A DNA stretch of 64,000 nt from Draconibacterium sediminis (GCF_000949475.1 NZ_JRHC01000001.1:1984001-2048000); one strand, 5' to 3'. Shown: positions 1-13,898, counted from the first letter of the stretch. The notes: a model not told the origin generated them from the letters alone. Translations and numbers: made by a program.

Positions 1-4
1 TTAG

Positions 5-127
5 AGCGGTTCAGAATGCGATACAACTAGGTGGAGCAATGGCCCCGTTGATGGTCATGCTAAAAGATTTAAAAGTACTAAAAGACGAACGTACTGGAGG
101 GCAAGCTTTGAGTTACTTCGTAAGTAA
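5..127 (+). pseudogene. C-terminal remnant of an ISL3-type transposase
   Basis: An open frame of 40 codons follows a TAG at 2-4 and ends at TAA 125-127. It contains TRWSNGPVDGHAKRFKSTK followed shortly by a WRASFELLR-like end. ISL3-family transposases finish with a very similar block (W-S-N-G-x-x-E-G, then K-R-x-x-Y-G-R-A-x-F-x-L-L-R), so this is most likely the tail of such a gene. The window begins inside it, and the TAG just upstream in frame suggests it was already broken. The assignment rests on recall of the family motif only. Confidence 0.7.
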
Positions 128-3750
<3,623 letters not shown>

Positions 3751-3763
3751 AATATTTCATAGT

Positions 3764-4129
3764 GTGAAAACATTTCTGGCTATTGCAATAGCAGCAACGG
3801 GACTACAGGTATTTTGCAAAGAAAAACCAAATATCATCATAATGAAAGCAGCTGATTTCGGGTATGGCTATCTGGGATGTTGCGGAAAGAAGAAAATGAA
3901 AAATACTCAACTCGATAAAATGGCACGGGATGTGAAGCTGTTTACCGATTTCAATGACGGTGGTTTCAGTCATATTGGCCCCTTTAGGGACATGATGGTC
4001 CCTTTTTCCGAATTGGCTGACTTTACAAAATTCCGGAATACCGACGGTATTTCATTTCTTCCCGAACTGCTAAAAAAACAGCCAAAGGAATATACAGCAC
4101 TCCATCTGGAATATTATAACATTGACTAA
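3764..4129 (+). pseudogene. Decayed S1 sulfatase (internal deletion)
   Basis: The frame starts at GTG with a short export signal. It then shows KPNIIIMKAADFGYGYLGCCG-like sequence, the usual start of an S1 sulfatase (K-P-N-I-I-x-I-x-A-D-D-x-G-Y-G-D-L-G-C-Y-G). Two changes strike the metal site: the first of the paired Asp is Ala (AAD instead of ADD). The Cys-x-Pro-x-Arg region and the whole centre are missing. The end (NTDGISFLPELLKKQPKEYT) matches the C-terminal third of sulfatases. With 121 residues instead of about 480, this is a remnant that cannot be active. The sequence to 4243 carries no further frame. Confidence 0.8.
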
Positions 4130-4243
4130 AAGTGGACACCGGAGATGAAAACAATACAGCATTAGCTAAAAGTCAGACTGTGCCGCGAGGAAAACGGAAG
4201 GCGATACTTACTAAAAATAAGTACAAATTAAAACGATAAAGAA

Positions 4244-6778
4244 ATGACACAAAGAATCCTATTTAACTTGCTGTTAATATTCCCTTTTTTTTACTGCCAA
4301 GGAGCCAATACACTTGACGAAAAATACGGGCATGCTTCGGCAAAATTCGACGGAGAGAAATTGGTTGTAAACACCGGGGCTTTTGAGCGCAGTTGGGTGT
4401 TAAAACCTTATGGACTGGTTACTACAAGCATTAAAAACCTGACTACCGGGAAAAACTGGGCAACAGCAGAACCTTCGAATTGCGATTGGGAATATTATGG
4501 ATTAATTGATCAAAACACCCAAGGCAAACTCATTGGAATAGAAGCAGTGGAGAGCACTGATTCCGGTTTTACTTCACCTCACTTGTTGGTGGTTGCCGAA
4601 TTTCAGTATCCTGAGGTTGAAACTTTTGTAAAGTATGAAATTCGTGCTTATCCCAATGCTGAAGGCCTTTTTACCAGAGTAGCATTCAAAGGGCTTCCTT
4701 CAAAGTATATTGAAAAAGTAAATCGGGAAACGAATATTCGTTTCAATCTGGTTGATGGAAAGGAAAAGTACGATTATGCTATGCACGGGTTTACGGAAGA
4801 TTATATTGCAAATTATGTGGTTGATACCAAGAAAATTGAATACTTGGTCGAGGGGCTTGACAAAGCAAAGAAATACGAGGTAAATCTTTCATGGTGGGAT
4901 TTTAAAACTTCTAACATTGTTCAGAGAGTAAGTGTTTCGAGTGTCGATGGCGAAAACGTCTATGAGATAATTAATGCTCGGGAAGTGCCCAGTCATCTAA
5001 AAAAGCAAAAACCGGAAGAGCTTTCGTTCGAGCTCCCGCCCAATGTGCTGCTCGACGGTTCATTTCGGTTGATTATAGAGAAGGTAAGTGGGGAAAAGGT
5101 CACGCTATCCGAGATTTGGATTAACGAAAAAGGCGATAAAAACCACTATATTGCCGGAAATACTGACCGGATTGACCTTTTGCGGGAAAATATGAAAGAC
5201 GGTTATACGCTTGCAGGATACTTGAATTGTGGCGAACGAAATAAGGTGGAAGTCTCACAAATCTCTGGGCGTGTTGATTTTTTGCCTGTTGATGCCGCTA
5301 AACTTACTCGCAGGTATGTTGGTTATTACAACGATACCCAGCATCGCAACAAACGCGAAACACATTTATTGAAAGAAGAGTTGCTGACTGCTCCGCTTCC
5401 TGAAAATGAGAAAAACACCTGGGCGAGTGTTTTGTACCTCGAAGACAGGGACGAAGTGCTGATTGTGGTGAAAGAATCGCATAAATGTGTCAACCAGTAT
5501 GGTTACGATACAGGTGATTACGAACTTTCAAAACAAGGAATATCTAATACGGGCACAGGGCTTTCGCCTGTCGAAGTGTTGCCCTATCGCTACCGCCATG
5601 CTTGGGCTTCGTGGGTTATTTGCGGAGAGAACAGCGACGAAGGCCGACAACTGGCACTAAAGAAATTCGAGCGACAACGGTTTCCAGTAAATCCCAAAAC
5701 CGATATTTACATCATTGCTAACACCTGGGGAAGCGACCGGGGTATAAATGCCGCAACCGAAAGCAACGCGATAATTGAACTGAAGAGTCAGCATTATTTA
5801 GGGATTGATGTTCAACAAATTGATGATGGATGGCAAAAGAACAATGCAGGAAAACAAACCGTAGGCTGGTATCCGACTATCGATAAGTTCCCAAACGGAT
5901 TTGAGCGTGTTAAGAACGTAGCCGACTCATTGGGGATGAAGCTTGGGCTGTGGTTTGCCGCCCAACCCGTAAAGCTCCAGGAAATGAAAGATAATCATGA
6001 TGCAGGCGGATTTTCATATTATAAACTCGATTTTGCAAACCTGAGGAACCACGACCAGATTGAACAAATGATAGAAAAAATAAGGGCGTATGAATTGTAT
6101 ACAGACCATAAAAGCAAGGTGAACTGGGATGTTACCGAAAATGCCCCGCGGTTTGGCTATTTCTGGGCAAAAGAATACGGATGTGTGTTTTTGGAGAACC
6201 GAAAACCCAAATTTCCAGAGAATGTGGTTTACACACCTTACCTGGTGTTGCGCGATTTATGGCACCTGTCGAAATACTGCAACCTGAATAAATTCCAGGG
6301 CTCGGTGCAAAACATCGACAAGGTCGACACGCTGGCCAGCGATGCCTATCTGCACAACCATCCTTATTCGGCTGCAATTCCTCTGATGTCAACTCCTCTG
6401 TTTTTTCAGGAAACCCAGTTCTATTCACCTGAAGCCAAAGAGCAGATAAAAAAAGTATTGACTGCCTATAAACAGGTGCGCTACGACATCTATCAAAGTT
6501 TTGTATTTCCCCTCGGTGAAGAACCCGATAATGCAAGTTGGACGGGGTTTCAGGCTCATCATCCAACAAAAAATATAGGCTTTATTAATATCTTCCGTGA
6601 GATTAATAATTCGGAATCTGTTAAAAAGATTCAGTTGAAGTTTTTGAAAAACCAGAAAATTGAATTTACGGACCTGATGACCAATAAATCGTTTTCGTTT
6701 CGGGCAGATAAAGATGGTTTTGTAGAATTCAACATCGACAATGCCTGCGATTTCAGGATGCTGAAGTACAGCTATTGA
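4244..6778 (+). CDS. GH36/melibiase-like alpha-galactosidase, exported
   Basis: This 844-residue protein has a signal peptide (1-20) and an N-terminal beta-sandwich region interrupted by a further sandwich-like insert (about 185-300). A TIM barrel follows at about 480-750. Barrel motifs typical of clan GH-D are visible: ANTWGSDRG, DVQQIDDGWQ, KLGLWFAA and YYKLDFAN. In this clan the nucleophile is the Asp of the K-x-D motif, here Asp596. Asp629 in NWDVTEN is another conserved-looking acid whose role I cannot fix. The likely reaction is release of terminal alpha-galactose, although GH36 and GH27 relatives also include alpha-N-acetylgalactosaminidases. Standing next to a GH2 enzyme and sulfatases, it fits breakdown of a sulfated galactan or galactose-containing glycan. 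Confidence 0.72.
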   Translation: MTQRILFNLLLIFPFFYCQGANTLDEKYGHASAKFDGEKLVVNTGAFERSWVLKPYGLVTTSIKNLTTGKNWATAEPSNCDWEYYGLIDQNTQGKLIGIEAVESTDSGFTSPHLLVVAEFQYPEVETFVKYEIRAYPNAEGLFTRVAFKGLPSKYIEKVNRETNIRFNLVDGKEKYDYAMHGFTEDYIANYVVDTKKIEYLVEGLDKAKKYEVNLSWWDFKTSNIVQRVSVSSVDGENVYEIINAREVPSHLKKQKPEELSFELPPNVLLDGSFRLIIEKVSGEKVTLSEIWINEKGDKNHYIAGNTDRIDLLRENMKDGYTLAGYLNCGERNKVEVSQISGRVDFLPVDAAKLTRRYVGYYNDTQHRNKRETHLLKEELLTAPLPENEKNTWASVLYLEDRDEVLIVVKESHKCVNQYGYDTGDYELSKQGISNTGTGLSPVEVLPYRYRHAWASWVICGENSDEGRQLALKKFERQRFPVNPKTDIYIIANTWGSDRGINAATESNAIIELKSQHYLGIDVQQIDDGWQKNNAGKQTVGWYPTIDKFPNGFERVKNVADSLGMKLGLWFAAQPVKLQEMKDNHDAGGFSYYKLDFANLRNHDQIEQMIEKIRAYELYTDHKSKVNWDVTENAPRFGYFWAKEYGCVFLENRKPKFPENVVYTPYLVLRDLWHLSKYCNLNKFQGSVQNIDKVDTLASDAYLHNHPYSAAIPLMSTPLFFQETQFYSPEAKEQIKKVLTAYKQVRYDIYQSFVFPLGEEPDNASWTGFQAHHPTKNIGFINIFREINNSESVKKIQLKFLKNQKIEFTDLMTNKSFSFRADKDGFVEFNIDNACDFRMLKYSY

Positions 6779-6798
6779 GATAGCCAGCTATGTTTTAA

Positions 6799-7185
6799 AA
6801 CTTAGCTCTTAAAAAAAGAGACATAAAAAGATTGGGAATATTTGCAGTAATGGCCGCTTTAATAATTTTAGTTCTTTCATGCACAAATTCGCTACAGCAT
6901 TGGGTTCTGACGGAATACTCAAGCAGAAAAAAAACAGAATTTAGATTAGGAAACCTAGTTCCTTTCCTAAAAAAATGATGGTAAAATGCACGAAGTGTTG
7001 GTTGGACGCTCGATGACTGGCAACAAGCCGGAATACGGATGGAGAATAAGAAACTTGTCTGCGAGATCAGGAGAAAAGACTGGGTATTTAACCTTCCATA
7101 AGATGTTGGCGAAGAAAATGATATTGCAGCGGAAGATTTGGAATTGAGCGGGAAGCTGGAAAATGAATTGGATACCTGGAGGTAG
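6799..7185 (+). pseudogene. Decayed sulfatase lipoprotein gene
   Basis: A single reading frame runs through this stretch with stops at 6976-6978, 6982-6984 and 7099-7101. The first part reads IKRLGIFAVMAALIILVLSC, a lipoprotein signal with a Cys acceptor but without an ATG. The last part reads DWVFNLP, then stop, then DVGEENDIAAEDLELSGKL and ENELDTWR, which is the usual C-terminus of S1 sulfatases (E-L-Y-N-L-x-x-D-x-x-E-x-x-N-L). The catalytic centre is absent. This is a remnant left by a large internal deletion plus point mutations, the second sulfatase relic in this region. Sequence 7186-7327 holds no clear gene. Confidence 0.68.
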
Positions 7186-7327
7186 GCATTAACCAAAGAG
7201 TTTGCTTTTCCCGGACAGGAAAGAAGGAACAAATGCCGCGCGTAATAGGCTCAAGCCTAAACTTCCGTTAAGCCCGGAATAACAGGAGTGGCCGCAACCA
7301 AATCCATCCCGCCAACAAATATATATA

Positions 7328-7843
7328 TTGAAGATGAAGAAGAAAACATTCTCATTCGTATTGTTTATCTGGGTAATTTCCCATGGTTTTGCTCAGGCTG
7401 TAAGCTTGACTTATACTAACCCGGTTTGGGAAGGCTACTTAGCCGACCCTTTTACATTAGAGGCAAGCTACAGGTTTTACTGCTCCACTAGAATCGGATT
7501 GAATGACACTTATTTCGAAAACAATGGAGAGTCGGAATACGAACACCATTTACAAATGCTCAAATCAAAAGACATACAAAATTGGGAACTCGCTGGGGGA
7601 GTGTTGCGCGACTTGGAAGAACCTTTTATTAGGCGTAACTGGGCGCTAGAAGCAGCCGAAAATGGGGGCAGATCCTTGTTGTTTAATGCTGCCGACAACG
7701 AAACCTGTTTTTTGGTAAACCTTTTGTGGAACAAGGAACGGACTAAACACCAATTGTGGTTGGATATCCTCCTTGTATGGACTTGTAAAAGCATAAAATT
7801 TACCAGCCCCCATGTGGCAAAAAAACAGTGGCAATTTGTTTGA
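7328..7843 (+). pseudogene. Truncated GH43-like glycosidase fragment
   Basis: This 171-residue frame starts with an export signal (MKMKKKTFSFVLFIWVISHG, cleavage after FAQ). It then shows the first blade of a GH43-type propeller: YTNPVWEGYLADPFTLEA (normally D-P-x-V-L), LKSKDIQNWELAGGVLRD (S-K-D-L-x-x-W-x-x-x-G) and NWALEAAENGGR (normally W-A-P-E-V). After about residue 125 the match is lost, and the family's remaining 200 or so residues are missing. The intact sulfatase gene starts shortly after. I read it as a 3'-truncated, probably frameshifted relic. The Pro of W-A-P-E is replaced by Leu. Confidence 0.62.
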
Positions 7844-7928
7844 GCATAGCATGAAACAATTTGTAGTTGAATCATATTATTCCCTTGTTATGCAGATTGA
7901 AAAATTTATAAACAAAACGTACAAACAG

Positions 7929-9377
7929 ATGTATCTAATTCAAAAAACAATTACAATTGTCTTTATTTGTTGTGTTTCAATTATTGGTTTTGCACAGCAA
8001 CAAAGACCAAATATCGTTTTTATTCTTGCCGACGATCTGGGTTGGATGGACGTGGGCTACAACGGGAGTGAGTATTATGAAACGCCAAACCTGGATGCGC
8101 TTTCAAAAAAAGGTGTTGTTTTTAACAGGGCTTATGCTGCCGCTCCGGTTTGTGCGCCCACGCGTGGCAGCATCATGAGCGGAAAATACCCGGCTACATC
8201 GGGGTATACCGGTTTGCCTGGACAGGTAGGAAGGCCGGCCAAGGGGAAACTGGTTGATGCCCCATCACTCCCGGCCTTGCCACTTGATGAAATTGCACTT
8301 TCCAGGGTTTTAAGAGATAATGGATACAGTACCTGGCACGTGGGTAAGTGGCACGTGGGCGAAGGTGCTGGTCATTCACCTGTAAACTATGGCTTTGAAA
8401 AGGAGATAACGGGTTATGAAGGGGCTAAATGGGTAGGCAAACGTTTTCGGCAAAACGACAATATGTTTATTACCGACCATCTTACCGATACGGCCATGTA
8501 TCTTATTGAAAACAGGGATGATAAACCGTTCTTCCTAAACCTATGGTATTACGCGGTTCATACGCCAATAAAGGCTAAGGCTGCTGACATTGCCTATTTT
8601 GAGGAGAAGGCAAAACGAATGGGGCTTGATACGATAAATCCTTTTGTGGAGGGGGAAAACTATCCTGCCAATCCCTGGTTCGACAAAGATCGGATGAACA
8701 AAAGAATTAGCAGGCGAAAAATTCAAAGTAACCCAGTATATGCGGCTTTTGTCTATTGTCTGGATTATAACGTAGGCCGTTTAGTTGCAAAGCTCGAAGA
8801 AGAAAACCTGATGGAAAACACCATTTTTATTTTCTTTTCGGATAATGGGGGACTTTCAAGCGCTGAAGGATCGCCAACCTGCAATGCGCCGTTACGCGAG
8901 GGAAAAGGCTGGATGTATGAAGGGGGCTTTCGGGAACCATGTATTTTTTATTGGAAAGACAAAATTGGCAGTGGGGTCATCAACCAGCCTGTGGTAAGCA
9001 CCGATTTTTATCCCACTATTTTGGATTTAGCCGGGTTGGAACAACTGCCAAATCAACACACTGATGGTGTTAGTATAAAACCTTTGCTTACAGGGCAGGA
9101 TACATTTAGCAGAGGGCCAATTTTTTGGCATTCGCCTCACTACTTTAATAATGGGGGATACCCGTTCAGTGCCATCACCGACGGTGACTGGAAATACATG
9201 TTCAACTACCATTCAGGAAAAGCAGAATTGTATAATCTAATGGTCGATCCCAGCGAAAGGAAAAACCTTATTGACTCCCGTTTAGATAAGGCTATGGAGA
9301 TGGAGAAGGAACTCAATAATTGGTTGGAGACTTTAAATCCGAAGTTTCCTGAGCCAAATACCGATTCTAAACAATAA
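7929..9377 (+). CDS. S1-family sulfatase, exported
   Basis: The protein is 482 residues from the ATG at 7929. An upstream in-frame extension to 7812 has no signal sequence, whereas MYLIQKTITIVFICCVSIIG gives a proper export signal ending FAQ. Sulfatase marks: RPNIVFILADDLGWMDVG (metal-binding Asp pair), CAPTR at Cys75, the site converted to formylglycine, GKWHVGEG, and FFSDNGG. The C-terminus ends with the usual ELYNL and LNNWLETL blocks. It hydrolyses sulfate esters on a carbohydrate. The Cys-type site requires a formylglycine-generating or anSME activator encoded elsewhere. It lies 86 bp after the GH43 relic and upstream of the hybrid sensor gene. The S1 subfamily and the sulfate position removed cannot be told from reading. 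Confidence 0.9.
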   Translation: MYLIQKTITIVFICCVSIIGFAQQQRPNIVFILADDLGWMDVGYNGSEYYETPNLDALSKKGVVFNRAYAAAPVCAPTRGSIMSGKYPATSGYTGLPGQVGRPAKGKLVDAPSLPALPLDEIALSRVLRDNGYSTWHVGKWHVGEGAGHSPVNYGFEKEITGYEGAKWVGKRFRQNDNMFITDHLTDTAMYLIENRDDKPFFLNLWYYAVHTPIKAKAADIAYFEEKAKRMGLDTINPFVEGENYPANPWFDKDRMNKRISRRKIQSNPVYAAFVYCLDYNVGRLVAKLEEENLMENTIFIFFSDNGGLSSAEGSPTCNAPLREGKGWMYEGGFREPCIFYWKDKIGSGVINQPVVSTDFYPTILDLAGLEQLPNQHTDGVSIKPLLTGQDTFSRGPIFWHSPHYFNNGGYPFSAITDGDWKYMFNYHSGKAELYNLMVDPSERKNLIDSRLDKAMEMEKELNNWLETLNPKFPEPNTDSKQ

Positions 9378-9692
9378 ATTAAACTGATGATCCTTATCTT
9401 TAAACAGCCAATAAGAAACCGGCAAAATGTTTTGCAAATGGCGGAGTTAAAACTCTTTGACGTATAACACAAATCGGAAGTAGTAAGAGTGGATTAAAAC
9501 AGCAATAAAAAAGTTTGCTTTGTCTTTTTTGTAAAAGTATCAGGTTCGTCTTAGTTGCTGTAGTTATGAGTATTGGGATTATACGCTGCAGCCAGGTGTT
9601 ATTATATTTGTTAAAATATTCGATAAAACATTTTCCGAACATATTCTTATCTTTAACCAGCATTGAATATTTTCTAAATATCCAAAACTGAG
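9378..9692. other. Intergenic region before the hybrid sensor gene
   Basis: These 315 bases separate the sulfatase from the regulator gene. No credible gene is present; short frames here lack any family signal. A TATCTTTA motif near 9651 is one base off the Bacteroidota -7 box but has no TTTG at the right distance. No terminator hairpin was recognised. Confidence 0.4.
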
Positions 9693-12600
9693 ATGTTTAT
9701 TATGGTTAGATCGACAAGCCTGCTTCTTTTTCTGTTGTGTTTTGTACTTGTTCGGGGACAAGATATTGCCAGTTTTTATTTCGAAAGAATTGATAGCGAA
9801 TCCTCGGGAATGATCTCAGATGTGGTAAACTCGATTTATCAGGATGAGAATGGTTTTATGTGGTTTGCCACCGATGAAGGTATTTTACGTTACGATGGTT
9901 ATGAGTTGAGAAGCTTTAAAAACGATCCAAGTCTGGGTATGTTATATGGTGTGCAGGTGAATAAGATAGTAACCGATAGCGAAGGCCGTAAATTATTATG
10001 TACGAATCAGGGATTTTATGCTTATACCCGGACTTTTGAACCCACCTTGCAATTTGCTGTTGACGGTTTGGTGAACAAAGACATAACCGAGTGCCTGGTT
10101 GCCAGTAGTGGTAAAATTTATGTATCCGCTGGTGCAAACTTATTTGAGGTTGATCCCGTGGCCCGAATAGTAACCATGCTCAAACTAGATGATGGACGCG
10201 TTAATTTTTATCCAAAACAAATTGTCGAAGATGCCAGGGGAAGAATTTGGTGTGGGAGTTGGAACAGTGGCCTTCTACTGCTTCAGCCGGGACAAAAAAC
10301 GCTTTCGACTTATAAACCATTCAACAACGTGTTGAGCGAAGGGGTTGAGAATTCGGTTTACGCTCTTTTTCTCGATAGCCGTGGCTATTTATGGATTGGA
10401 ACCTGGGGATGTGGTTTGTATGTGGCTGATATCAGTTCAGACAATGAGGTCAATATAATAAAATCTTTTATTCATCAATCAGGAAACCGCAATACATTAC
10501 CGGGCAATATTATCCATACCATTAATGAAGATAGTGATAATGCGATTTGGATTGGTACTCCTTATGGCTTGGCAGCTATTCGTTACCCTTTAACCCGGAA
10601 GCATAAGTTGATCCGCTATAATACGATTAACCGTGGGGATATTTCAAGTAATGTAATTAAAAGTATTTTTAAAGACCGATCTGATTTGCTGTGGATTGCC
10701 ACGAAAGGAGGAGGGGTGATGAAATTAAACCTAAACCAAAAAAAGTTTACTACGATCCAAATTCCGGAATTGGATCCTCAATTAAGGACGCAAGCCGTTC
10801 ATGCATTCGAAACAGATCATAAAGGAAGATTACTTATTGGGGTCTTAAGTTTGGGCTTTGTGGTTTATGACAGTAGGTTCGATAAGTTTTTTAATTACAA
10901 GGATATCCCAGAATACCAAAAGCTTGCAGACGATTTCGACCTGAATACAGTTAACACATTTCTATGGGATCAGGACTCAGCATTGTGGATGGGGACCAGA
11001 TATAATGGTTTGATTCGATTTATCCCAAAGAGTGGCGAAATAGAATATATAAATAGTAACTCAACAAACAGAGCATTTCGCGGGCGCGAAGTTAACATCC
11101 TGTGTTTAGCAAATAACGGAGACGTTTATGCTGGTACAGAATTAGGTTTGAACCGGATATCGCATGATGGTAAAGGTGGTTTTAATACATACTATATTGA
11201 TTTTGACAGCTATATTTCTAACCTGACAGGACGAAAAGGAGTTACAGGAATCGTTGATTATGAAAACCATAGCCTGCTGGTTGCAACCGAATCGGCTGGT
11301 TTGTTCCAACTGGAACTGGATAAAGGTTCAACCAAGGTAGTCCAATGGTCTGGAGATGAAAAAGCACTGAAAATCATTACTATGTTTAAAGATTCCAATA
11401 AACGAATTTGGATTGGGACCAAAGGGAAAGGGATACTGTATATCGATAAGGATGAACAGAAATTTGTGTCGCCCAATCCCGAGCAATCGGTAATTGGCGA
11501 TATCGTTTATGGAATTAACCAGGATTCCTATGGAAATATCTGGTTTACAACCAACCACGGGTTGTCAAAATTTTCATGGAATAAACCTTCCGCTGTTGAA
11601 AGGTATTCATATAGAAACGGTTTGCAGGGAGATATTTTCATTGCACGTTCTTTTTATAGAGATAAAAATGGATATTTCTGCATTGGGGGGCATAATGGAT
11701 TTAACCGATTTGATCCGCTCCAGATTAATAGGGGAAATGACCCGTTTAATATTGTTATCACCGATGTTTTTGTTGATGGCGTGAGGTATCCATATTTTCA
11801 GAATGAGACAAAAACAATAGAAATAAATCATACGCACAATGATTTTAGTATCGTATTCGCTTCCTTAAGCTATATCTTTCCTGAGGCAAACCAATATGCC
11901 TACAAAGTGGATGGCATTGATAATGATTGGAAATATGTGAATGCCCAAATGAGAAGTGCTAACTATAGTAATCTGGAGGCAGGTACTTATACTCTGAAAA
12001 TTAAAGGGACAAACGCCCAGGGGGTTTGGAACAATGATGGTGTTGCAATAGATATTGTCGTTAAACCTAATCCATATTTTTCGTGGTGGGCTTATTTAAT
12101 CTATCTGCTTTTTATTCTCTCCATTCTGGTTACTATAGCTTATTTCAGGCTGAAAGCCTTTCGGGTGAAGCAACTTTTACGCATCGAGCAAATAGAGCAT
12201 CAAAAGGCTGAAAAACTCAATCAATACAAACTAAGGTTTTTTACTAATATTTCGCATGAGTTATTAACCCCGCTATCAATCTTATCATCGGCCGTAGAGA
12301 TTATGAACCTGAAAAAAGAGTATTCACCCGAAACGATTTTGGTTATGGAACGGACAACCAATAATCTAAACCGCTTAATCCGGTCACTGCTCTTGTTTCG
12401 CAAGGTTGAGACTGGTAATATGAAGTTGAAATTAACCGAAGGAGATATCTCAGGTTTTGTTTTCGAAACTGTTTCCAGTTTCAAATTATTATCTTCAAAA
12501 AAGAATATCCGTTTCGATATTAATATTGAACCTGATGTGTTTGGTTATACGGATTTGGAAAAGTTGGAGATGATCTTGCACAACTTGCTTTCAAACGCAT

Positions 12601-13784
12601 TCAGGTACACTCCGGATGGGGGAGGCGTGTCATTTAGTTTAAGGTGTCCGGTTGCCGATAACGGATTTTTTGAATGTGTTGTGGGGGATACCGGTATTGG
12701 GATTTCGAAAGAATTGGCCCCGCATATTTTTGATCGGTTTTATCAATTAAAAAACGAAAACGGAGGAGGAGGAATTGGCGTTGGGTTAAACCTGACAAAA
12801 AGCCTGGTGAATATTCTGGGAGGAGATATTACAGTTGAGAGCGAAGAATCGCTTGGGGCTTTGTTTACAGTCAGGCTCCCTTTAACCATCGAAGCAATGA
12901 ATCTAAAATCGAAAAGCGAAGAGGAAGGCTTTGAAATCGAAATAGACAATGAACAATTGGGAGTTGTTGACAAGGCAGATGTAAGCCCGGAAGTATTCCC
13001 GGAACCGGAGAATTGGAAAAAATACACCTTATTGATTGTAGAGGATAAAGACGATTACCGGAAAATGCTGACTGAAGCCCTTCATGAAAAATTCCGGGTA
13101 GTTGAGGCAACTAATGGGGCCGAAGCATTGGAAGTTGTCAAGGAAAAAGAAATTGATTTAATAGTATCTGATGTGCAAATTCCTTTATTATCGGGAAGGG
13201 AACTTTGCCGTCGTATTAAAAATGATCTTCAAATTAGCCATATCCCAGTTATTTTGCTTACCGCTAAAGTTGGCGAAGAAGAAAGGCTTTCAGGTTATGA
13301 AGCCGGGGCAGACGCTTATCTCGAAAAACCAGTTAAGCTTAAATTGTTAATAATTCGTATTCAGGCATTGTTGAGGCAGAGAATCGCAATTATGCGAAAC
13401 TTTAAGTCTGAACTCATTTTCGAACCTGAAAATGTAAGTGTAACACCGCTTGATGAAAAATTTATAATCGAAGCAAAAAATGTAGTTGAGAAATATATTG
13501 CTGATCCTGACTTTTCAGTGAAAGTTTTAGCCGAAGAACTTAATGCAAGCAATTCAATGTTATATCGTAAAATGCGTACCCTGATAGATGTTTCTCCAAG
13601 CGAATTTATTCGGAATATTCGTTTAAGAAGGGCTGCTCAATTACTCGAAAATGAAGCTTTTTCTGTTTCAGAGGTTGCTTACAACTGTGGTTTCAACGAT
13701 TTGAGCTATTTTGGCTCATGTTTCAAAAAAATGTACGGTGTTACTCCCACTTCTTATCAATCAGGCGATCGCCGGAAGACATAA
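9693..13784 (+). CDS. Hybrid two-component system sensor-regulator (HTCS)
   Basis: One 1363-residue polypeptide contains a complete signalling pathway. Domain order: signal peptide (1-22); two seven-bladed propellers of Reg_prop repeats (about 30-690, with repeated G-x-x-W-x-G/A motifs such as DENGFMWFATDEGILRYD); Y_Y_Y domain (about 715-785); one membrane segment (about 793-818); histidine kinase with phosphoacceptor His855 in SHELLTP, N-box NLLSNAFRYTPDGG and G-boxes GDTGIGIS and GGIGVGLNL; receiver domain with phosphoacceptor Asp1160 in VSDVQIP; AraC-type double HTH (about 1265-1360). The H-box has Leu-Leu where Arg/Lys-Thr is common. The periplasmic propellers bind an oligosaccharide; phosphorylation passes to the DNA-binding end on the cytoplasmic side. 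It sits just upstream of the SusCD-sulfatase run and is the likely activator of it. Confidence 0.95.
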   Translation: MFIMVRSTSLLLFLLCFVLVRGQDIASFYFERIDSESSGMISDVVNSIYQDENGFMWFATDEGILRYDGYELRSFKNDPSLGMLYGVQVNKIVTDSEGRKLLCTNQGFYAYTRTFEPTLQFAVDGLVNKDITECLVASSGKIYVSAGANLFEVDPVARIVTMLKLDDGRVNFYPKQIVEDARGRIWCGSWNSGLLLLQPGQKTLSTYKPFNNVLSEGVENSVYALFLDSRGYLWIGTWGCGLYVADISSDNEVNIIKSFIHQSGNRNTLPGNIIHTINEDSDNAIWIGTPYGLAAIRYPLTRKHKLIRYNTINRGDISSNVIKSIFKDRSDLLWIATKGGGVMKLNLNQKKFTTIQIPELDPQLRTQAVHAFETDHKGRLLIGVLSLGFVVYDSRFDKFFNYKDIPEYQKLADDFDLNTVNTFLWDQDSALWMGTRYNGLIRFIPKSGEIEYINSNSTNRAFRGREVNILCLANNGDVYAGTELGLNRISHDGKGGFNTYYIDFDSYISNLTGRKGVTGIVDYENHSLLVATESAGLFQLELDKGSTKVVQWSGDEKALKIITMFKDSNKRIWIGTKGKGILYIDKDEQKFVSPNPEQSVIGDIVYGINQDSYGNIWFTTNHGLSKFSWNKPSAVERYSYRNGLQGDIFIARSFYRDKNGYFCIGGHNGFNRFDPLQINRGNDPFNIVITDVFVDGVRYPYFQNETKTIEINHTHNDFSIVFASLSYIFPEANQYAYKVDGIDNDWKYVNAQMRSANYSNLEAGTYTLKIKGTNAQGVWNNDGVAIDIVVKPNPYFSWWAYLIYLLFILSILVTIAYFRLKAFRVKQLLRIEQIEHQKAEKLNQYKLRFFTNISHELLTPLSILSSAVEIMNLKKEYSPETILVMERTTNNLNRLIRSLLLFRKVETGNMKLKLTEGDISGFVFETVSSFKLLSSKKNIRFDINIEPDVFGYTDLEKLEMILHNLLSNAFRYTPDGGGVSFSLRCPVADNGFFECVVGDTGIGISKELAPHIFDRFYQLKNENGGGGIGVGLNLTKSLVNILGGDITVESEESLGALFTVRLPLTIEAMNLKSKSEEEGFEIEIDNEQLGVVDKADVSPEVFPEPENWKKYTLLIVEDKDDYRKMLTEALHEKFRVVEATNGAEALEVVKEKEIDLIVSDVQIPLLSGRELCRRIKNDLQISHIPVILLTAKVGEEERLSGYEAGADAYLEKPVKLKLLIIRIQALLRQRIAIMRNFKSELIFEPENVSVTPLDEKFIIEAKNVVEKYIADPDFSVKVLAEELNASNSMLYRKMRTLIDVSPSEFIRNIRLRRAAQLLENEAFSVSEVAYNCGFNDLSYFGSCFKKMYGVTPTSYQSGDRRKT

Positions 13785-13898
13785 CATGAATTTCAGCGAA
13801 TTAATTATCCATATTTGATCAAATTATTCCAAGTCGCTTATCATTCCTTAGTTTAACCAGGAATGCATTTCTGCATAGCTATCCCTTCTACGATAATT

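Noticed and set aside
7812-7928. Upstream extension of the sulfatase gene
   Set aside because: It would place 39 polar residues ahead of a good export signal and overlaps the GH43 relic.
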